From: JBBQTU01 sp038213005
GTDB lineage: Bacteria > Planctomycetota > Phycisphaerae > Tepidisphaerales > Tepidisphaeraceae
Assembly (NCBI GenBank): GCA_038213005.1
Contig: JBBQTU010000172.1
Location: 1 to 9,292 of the forward strand
DNA: 9,292 nt
Direction of reading: 5' to 3'
Shown: positions 6,278 to 9,292 of the stretch, one piece after another
How the letters are laid out: every line of letters begins with the position of its first letter
Position numbering within the stretch: the stretch's first letter is position 1
Translations under genes and position numbers: made by a program
Notes under the pieces: model-generated
Database searches by the model: none
What the model saw: only the letters and a program-made list of their open reading frames with translations
What the model was told of the DNA's origin: nothing

Positions 6278-6811
6278 ATGCAACGGAAAAACATCCCCAT
6301 CCAGGACTTCACCTGCAGCCCGCTGGACATCTGGGACCGCGGCTGGTTTCTTCTCTCCAGCGGTGATTTCGCCGCCGGCGACTACAACTCCATGACGGTC
6401 TCCTACGGCAGCTTTGGCACCATGTGGAATAAGCCATTTGTCATGGTCGTCGTTCGGCCGCAGCGCTATACCTGGCAGTTTCTGGAAAAGTTCGACTCTT
6501 TCACCCTCTGCGCCTTCCCCAGTGAGTGCCGCAAGTCCCTCGAAGTGCTCGGCACCAAGTCTGGGCGGCAGATCGACAAGATACACCCGGCCGGGCTCAC
6601 CCCGATCGCCTCCGGCATCGTCGCCAGCCCGGCCTACGAAGAGGCCCATCTCATCGTCGAATGCCGCAAGATCTATTTCAACGACTTCGACCCCAGGCAC
6701 TTCCTCGCCGACTATATTGCCCCCGGCTACAACAACGATTACCACCGTATGTACTTCGGCGAAATCCTCGCCGTCAGCGGCACTGAGCAATTCGCAGGTC
6801 GCAAGTCTTGA
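6278..6811 (+). CDS. Flavin reductase-like FMN-binding split-barrel protein
   Basis: A 177-residue protein of the flavin reductase-like domain family (COG1853 type), usually FMN-binding homodimers that reduce flavin with NAD(P)H or serve as flavoprotein oxidoreductases. The middle segment SMTVSYGSFGTMWNKPF (38-54), then VVVRPQRYTW, FTLCAFP and, towards the C-terminus, HRMYFGEILAV, follow the family's order of conserved strands that hold FMN phosphate and ring. No signal peptide or membrane segment is visible. The ATG lies 4 bases after the hisB stop with no Shine-Dalgarno sequence, and the stop overlaps the next gene's TTG, so translation is probably coupled within one transcript. The substrate is unknown; no role in histidine synthesis is established, and co-transcription with hisB may only reflect genome packing. 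The family call is fairly sure, the specific reaction is not. Confidence 0.82.
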   Translation: MQRKNIPIQDFTCSPLDIWDRGWFLLSSGDFAAGDYNSMTVSYGSFGTMWNKPFVMVVVRPQRYTWQFLEKFDSFTLCAFPSECRKSLEVLGTKSGRQIDKIHPAGLTPIASGIVASPAYEEAHLIVECRKIYFNDFDPRHFLADYIAPGYNNDYHRMYFGEILAVSGTEQFAGRKS

Positions 6812-7851
6812 AACGCATTGTCTTATTCTCTGAAGTCGACGCCGACTTCCAGACCCGGCAGTGCATTGAGCAACTGGCCTCGGGGCTCGCTGGCAAGCAC
6901 GATGTGCGCCGGCTGACTGTCGGCCGTGGCGGCGACTGCCGCCACCTGCCCGCGGCCGTCTGGCAGCTTCTGCACACCCAGACTGATCTCGTTCACGTTT
7001 GGGGAGACCGCTGCCTTCGCGCTGCGGGATTCGCGCGCAAGGCGATCCTCTTCACCCCCGCTCCGCTGCCGACTCCTGCTGGTGCCAAATGGCTTCGCTC
7101 CGCCCGGCCGCTTCTTCCCACCCGCTGCGTCTGCCTCAGCGGCGAGGACCACCGCTATCTCATCGAGCATGGTGTGCCGCCCGAACAGTGCGACCTGGTC
7201 CGCGCCGGCGTAAAGCTCGGTGCGCGCCTCACCACCGACACGACTCTGCGCTCTGAACTCGGTGCGGCCACCACAGATTGCCTGATTCTTCTGGCCGCCG
7301 ATGCCGAGCCCTGGGTCGACCAGCACCTCGCCGTTCAGGCGACGGCCATTCTGCATTCCCTGGACCCACGCTATCGCCTGCTGGTGACCGGCGGCGGCCG
7401 CGATCATCGGCGTCTGCTCCGCCTCGCCGCTCACGCCGCGCCGAGTCTGGTGATGGATGCCGCCGAACTACTGGGCCGCCGGGTGGAGCTTCCCGAGCTC
7501 GTGCCCGCCGCCGACCTGGCCATCTGCCCCGCCCAGCACGGCCTGCCGCCGCTGCCTATTCTCACCTGCATGGCCGGCGGCGTCCCGCTGGTCGGCCTGG
7601 CGACCCGCGCCACCAGTGAGCTGATCGAAGATCATTACACGGCGCTGCTAGCGCCGCCCAAAGCCAAACGGCTGGCGCAGCGACTACTCCAACTGGCTGA
7701 AGACGCGGGGATGGCCCATCGCCTGGCCGACGCGGCCCGCGCCGAGGCGTACAAGCTCTTCCCCCTCAGCCGATTTCTCGGCGAGATGCGCATCGTCTAC
7801 GACAAGGCCACGAGTTCTATTTCGCCAGCGGCGGAAGGCTCAGCGGCTTAA
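6808..7851 (+). CDS. GT-B glycosyltransferase-like protein (GT4-type), catalytic motif altered
   Basis: A 347-residue protein with the layout of GT-B glycosyltransferases. An N-terminal half begins MKRIVLFSEVDADFQTRQ and includes DLVHVWGD. The C-terminal nucleotide-sugar half includes RYRLLVTGGGRDH, LPELVPAADLAICPA, and MAGGVPLVGLATRATSELIEDHYTALLAPP, followed by helices ending near FLGEMRIVYD. GT4 enzymes normally carry an E-x7-E motif (EG-G-P--EAMA) where this protein reads HGLPPLPILTCMA; T253 replaces the second glutamate and the first is also absent. It may therefore be inactive, non-catalytic or specific for an unusual donor. The start is TTG 6808, overlapping the previous stop as TTGA; no nearby ATG gives a better N-terminus. 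It is the last gene of the hisB transcript, and its 3' end overlaps the opposing serA by 35 bases. Donor and acceptor cannot be inferred. Confidence 0.75.
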   Translation: MKRIVLFSEVDADFQTRQCIEQLASGLAGKHDVRRLTVGRGGDCRHLPAAVWQLLHTQTDLVHVWGDRCLRAAGFARKAILFTPAPLPTPAGAKWLRSARPLLPTRCVCLSGEDHRYLIEHGVPPEQCDLVRAGVKLGARLTTDTTLRSELGAATTDCLILLAADAEPWVDQHLAVQATAILHSLDPRYRLLVTGGGRDHRRLLRLAAHAAPSLVMDAAELLGRRVELPELVPAADLAICPAQHGLPPLPILTCMAGGVPLVGLATRATSELIEDHYTALLAPPKAKRLAQRLLQLAEDAGMAHRLADAARAEAYKLFPLSRFLGEMRIVYDKATSSISPAAEGSAA

Positions 7852-9292
7852 CCCGCAAGATGCTGGCCTTCTGCTTCAGACTCTCCACCAGCGAATCTGG
7901 CGCTGGTGTGTCCGTCTTAATGAGCTGCAACTGAACCGTTCCGGTCGCGGTCGCCCCGCGGCTGATCACCATGTTGGCGATGTTCACCCCGGCCGCCCCG
8001 AACGTGCTGCCGACCATGCCGATCACGCCCGGCAGGTCGTTGTTCACCACCAGCACCATGGTGCCCTCGGGCACCATGTCCATGGCAAAGTTGTCGATCC
8101 TCACCACGCGCGGCAGGCGATCCTGGTAAACCGTGCCGAGGATCCGGTGCGACTCACCACCCGGCAGTTCGACCTTCAACTCCATCACCTCGCCCACCAG
8201 CCCGGCCGGCGGGTTCGCCTCGAGGATCTGCGACAGTTCGATCCCGCGAGACCTCGCAAAGTGCTCCACGTTGATCACGTTGATCGACTCACCCGTGTTC
8301 GCCTTCAGCAGTTCCACCAGCGCCAATCGCATCAGCGTCGTCGCCAGCTTCTGCGGCCGAGCCCCGAACACGCGCAGCGTGATCGTCGTGAATCCCTTGT
8401 CGCACAGCGGCGGTAGCAGCATTCCCATGCGCCGCGCCAGGTCGGCGAACGGCATCTCATCGGCCGGCAGGTCCAGCTTGATCCCGCCGGCATTTACCGC
8501 GCCGCGGATCTCGCCGGTCTTCAGATACGCCACGATCGCCTTGCAGGCATCGACGCTGACGGCCGTCTGGGCTTCATCGGTGCTCGCGCCAAGGTGCGGC
8601 GTCAGCACGGCGTTCTCGATGCCGAACAGCGGATGATCCTTCTGCGGCGGCTCGGTCTGATACACGTCGATGGCCGCCCCGGCGATCTTCTTTTCCTTTA
8701 GCGCATCGGCCAGTGCGAATTCGTCCACCACCTCGCCGCGCGCGTCGTTGACCACCAGCAGGTTCGGCCGGCATTTGTTGAAGAGCCGCTCGCGGTTCAG
8801 CAGGTGTTTCGTCGCCTCGCCGCCGGGGACGTGAAACGTGATCACGTCGATCTGCGACACAAACTCGTCGAAGTCGCGAACCAGCTTCACCTTGCCATCG
8901 AGTGCGGTCGGTGCCGTGAAGAACGGGTCAAACCCGATGACATTCATGTCAAACGCCAGAGCCCGCGAGGCAACCGTCCGGCCGATGCGACCCAGCCCCA
9001 CCACGCCCAGCGTCTTGCCGGCAAGCTGCGTCCCCTGATAGACACTCCGCTTCTTCCAGTCGAGTTGCCCGGACTTCAGCGCCCCATGCGCCTGGGGAAT
9101 CTTGCGGGCCAGCGACAGCATCAGCGCCAGCGCATGCTCCGCGGTCGAGAGCGTGGAAGCCTCGGCCGTGTTCATCACCAGGATGCCCTTGAGGGTCGCG
9201 GTCTCCAGATCGATGTTGTCCACGCCCACGCCGGCTCGGGCGATGGCTTTGAGGATGCCGGGATTGGCCAGCACCTTGGCGGTGGCCTTGGC
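7817..9292 (-). CDS. serA: D-3-phosphoglycerate dehydrogenase (5' end beyond the window)
   Basis: The visible 491 codons encode most of a long-form SerA, normally about 525-530 residues; the missing N-terminus lies beyond 9292. It oxidises 3-phosphoglycerate with NAD+ to 3-phosphohydroxypyruvate, the first step of serine synthesis. In order, by visible residue: RAGVGVDN (from about 19), the NAD-binding GLGRIG (about 99-104), NDARGEVVDE with the catalytic arginine, DVYQTEPP with the catalytic glutamate, TPHLGAST with the catalytic histidine, an intervening regulatory domain, and a C-terminal ACT domain (VNNDLPGVIGMVG onwards) that in this family often senses serine. The frame is open to the edge; the GTG at 9274 codes for internal valine in AKATAKVLANPG and is not the start. 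The usual substrate-loop PLT reads PGG here, and CARGG reads DARGE, minor departures that leave the catalytic residues in place. It stands alone on this strand and overlaps the opposing glycosyltransferase gene by 35 bases. Confidence 0.95.
   Translation of the reverse strand, partial: AKATAKVLANPGILKAIARAGVGVDNIDLETATLKGILVMNTAEASTLSTAEHALALMLSLARKIPQAHGALKSGQLDWKKRSVYQGTQLAGKTLGVVGLGRIGRTVASRALAFDMNVIGFDPFFTAPTALDGKVKLVRDFDEFVSQIDVITFHVPGGEATKHLLNRERLFNKCRPNLLVVNDARGEVVDEFALADALKEKKIAGAAIDVYQTEPPQKDHPLFGIENAVLTPHLGASTDEAQTAVSVDACKAIVAYLKTGEIRGAVNAGGIKLDLPADEMPFADLARRMGMLLPPLCDKGFTTITLRVFGARPQKLATTLMRLALVELLKANTGESINVINVEHFARSRGIELSQILEANPPAGLVGEVMELKVELPGGESHRILGTVYQDRLPRVVRIDNFAMDMVPEGTMVLVVNNDLPGVIGMVGSTFGAAGVNIANMVISRGATATGTVQLQLIKTDTPAPDSLVESLKQKASILRVKPLSLPPLAK

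Noticed and set aside
6823..7434. Minus-strand frame of 203 codons opposite the glycosyltransferase gene
   Set aside because: It has no recognisable domain, and the plus-strand gene is coupled to its upstream neighbour and shows GT-B features.

Overview
The window is high-GC bacterial DNA carrying six complete protein genes and one gene cut by the right edge. Gene content (separate hisC and hisB, a Uma2-family nuclease gene, an ACT-domain SerA), the lack of Shine-Dalgarno sequences and the GC-ending codon use fit a planctomycete such as a Phycisphaerae-type lineage. That placement is inference, since no rRNA or marker gene is present.

Layout, left to right. (1) 1-239: leader with two back-to-back perfect hairpins and a plausible promoter. 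(2) 240-3251, +: a single-chain MmeI-like (Type IIL) restriction-modification enzyme of about 1003 residues. Its nuclease, methyltransferase and target-recognition parts are all present. Codon use changes sharply over about 1775-2745, the part that covers the target-recognition region, which looks like a specificity swap by recombination. (3) 3252-3767: a 516-base stretch without a gene. It holds an imperfect 34-base direct repeat on either side of two tight hairpins and a CACGTG palindrome, then a tract rich in CGTCGC, and ends in a TATAAT box 7 bases before hisC. (4) 3768-4820, +: hisC. (5) 4826-5446, -: a Uma2-family PD-(D/E)XK protein, convergent with hisC and divergent from hisB. (6) 5677-7851, +: hisB, a flavin-reductase-like protein and a divergent GT-B glycosyltransferase-like protein, spaced by 4 bases and then overlapping by 3, so probably one transcript. 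(7) 7817-9292, -: serA, whose 3' end overlaps the 3' end of the glycosyltransferase gene by 35 bases and whose 5' end lies outside the window.

The housekeeping content is amino-acid biosynthesis: HisB makes imidazole-acetol phosphate and HisC transaminates it to histidinol phosphate, while SerA commits 3-phosphoglycerate to serine. Onto this are laid two accessory genes, the Type IIL enzyme and the Uma2 gene; the latter sits in reverse orientation between hisC and hisB.

I see no CRISPR array, tRNA, rRNA or transposase, and no clearly novel multi-gene system. The points most worth a second look are the mosaic specificity region of the Type IIL enzyme, the paired hairpins on both sides of it, and the recurring arrangement of a -10 box immediately before the ATG, which suggests leaderless transcripts.
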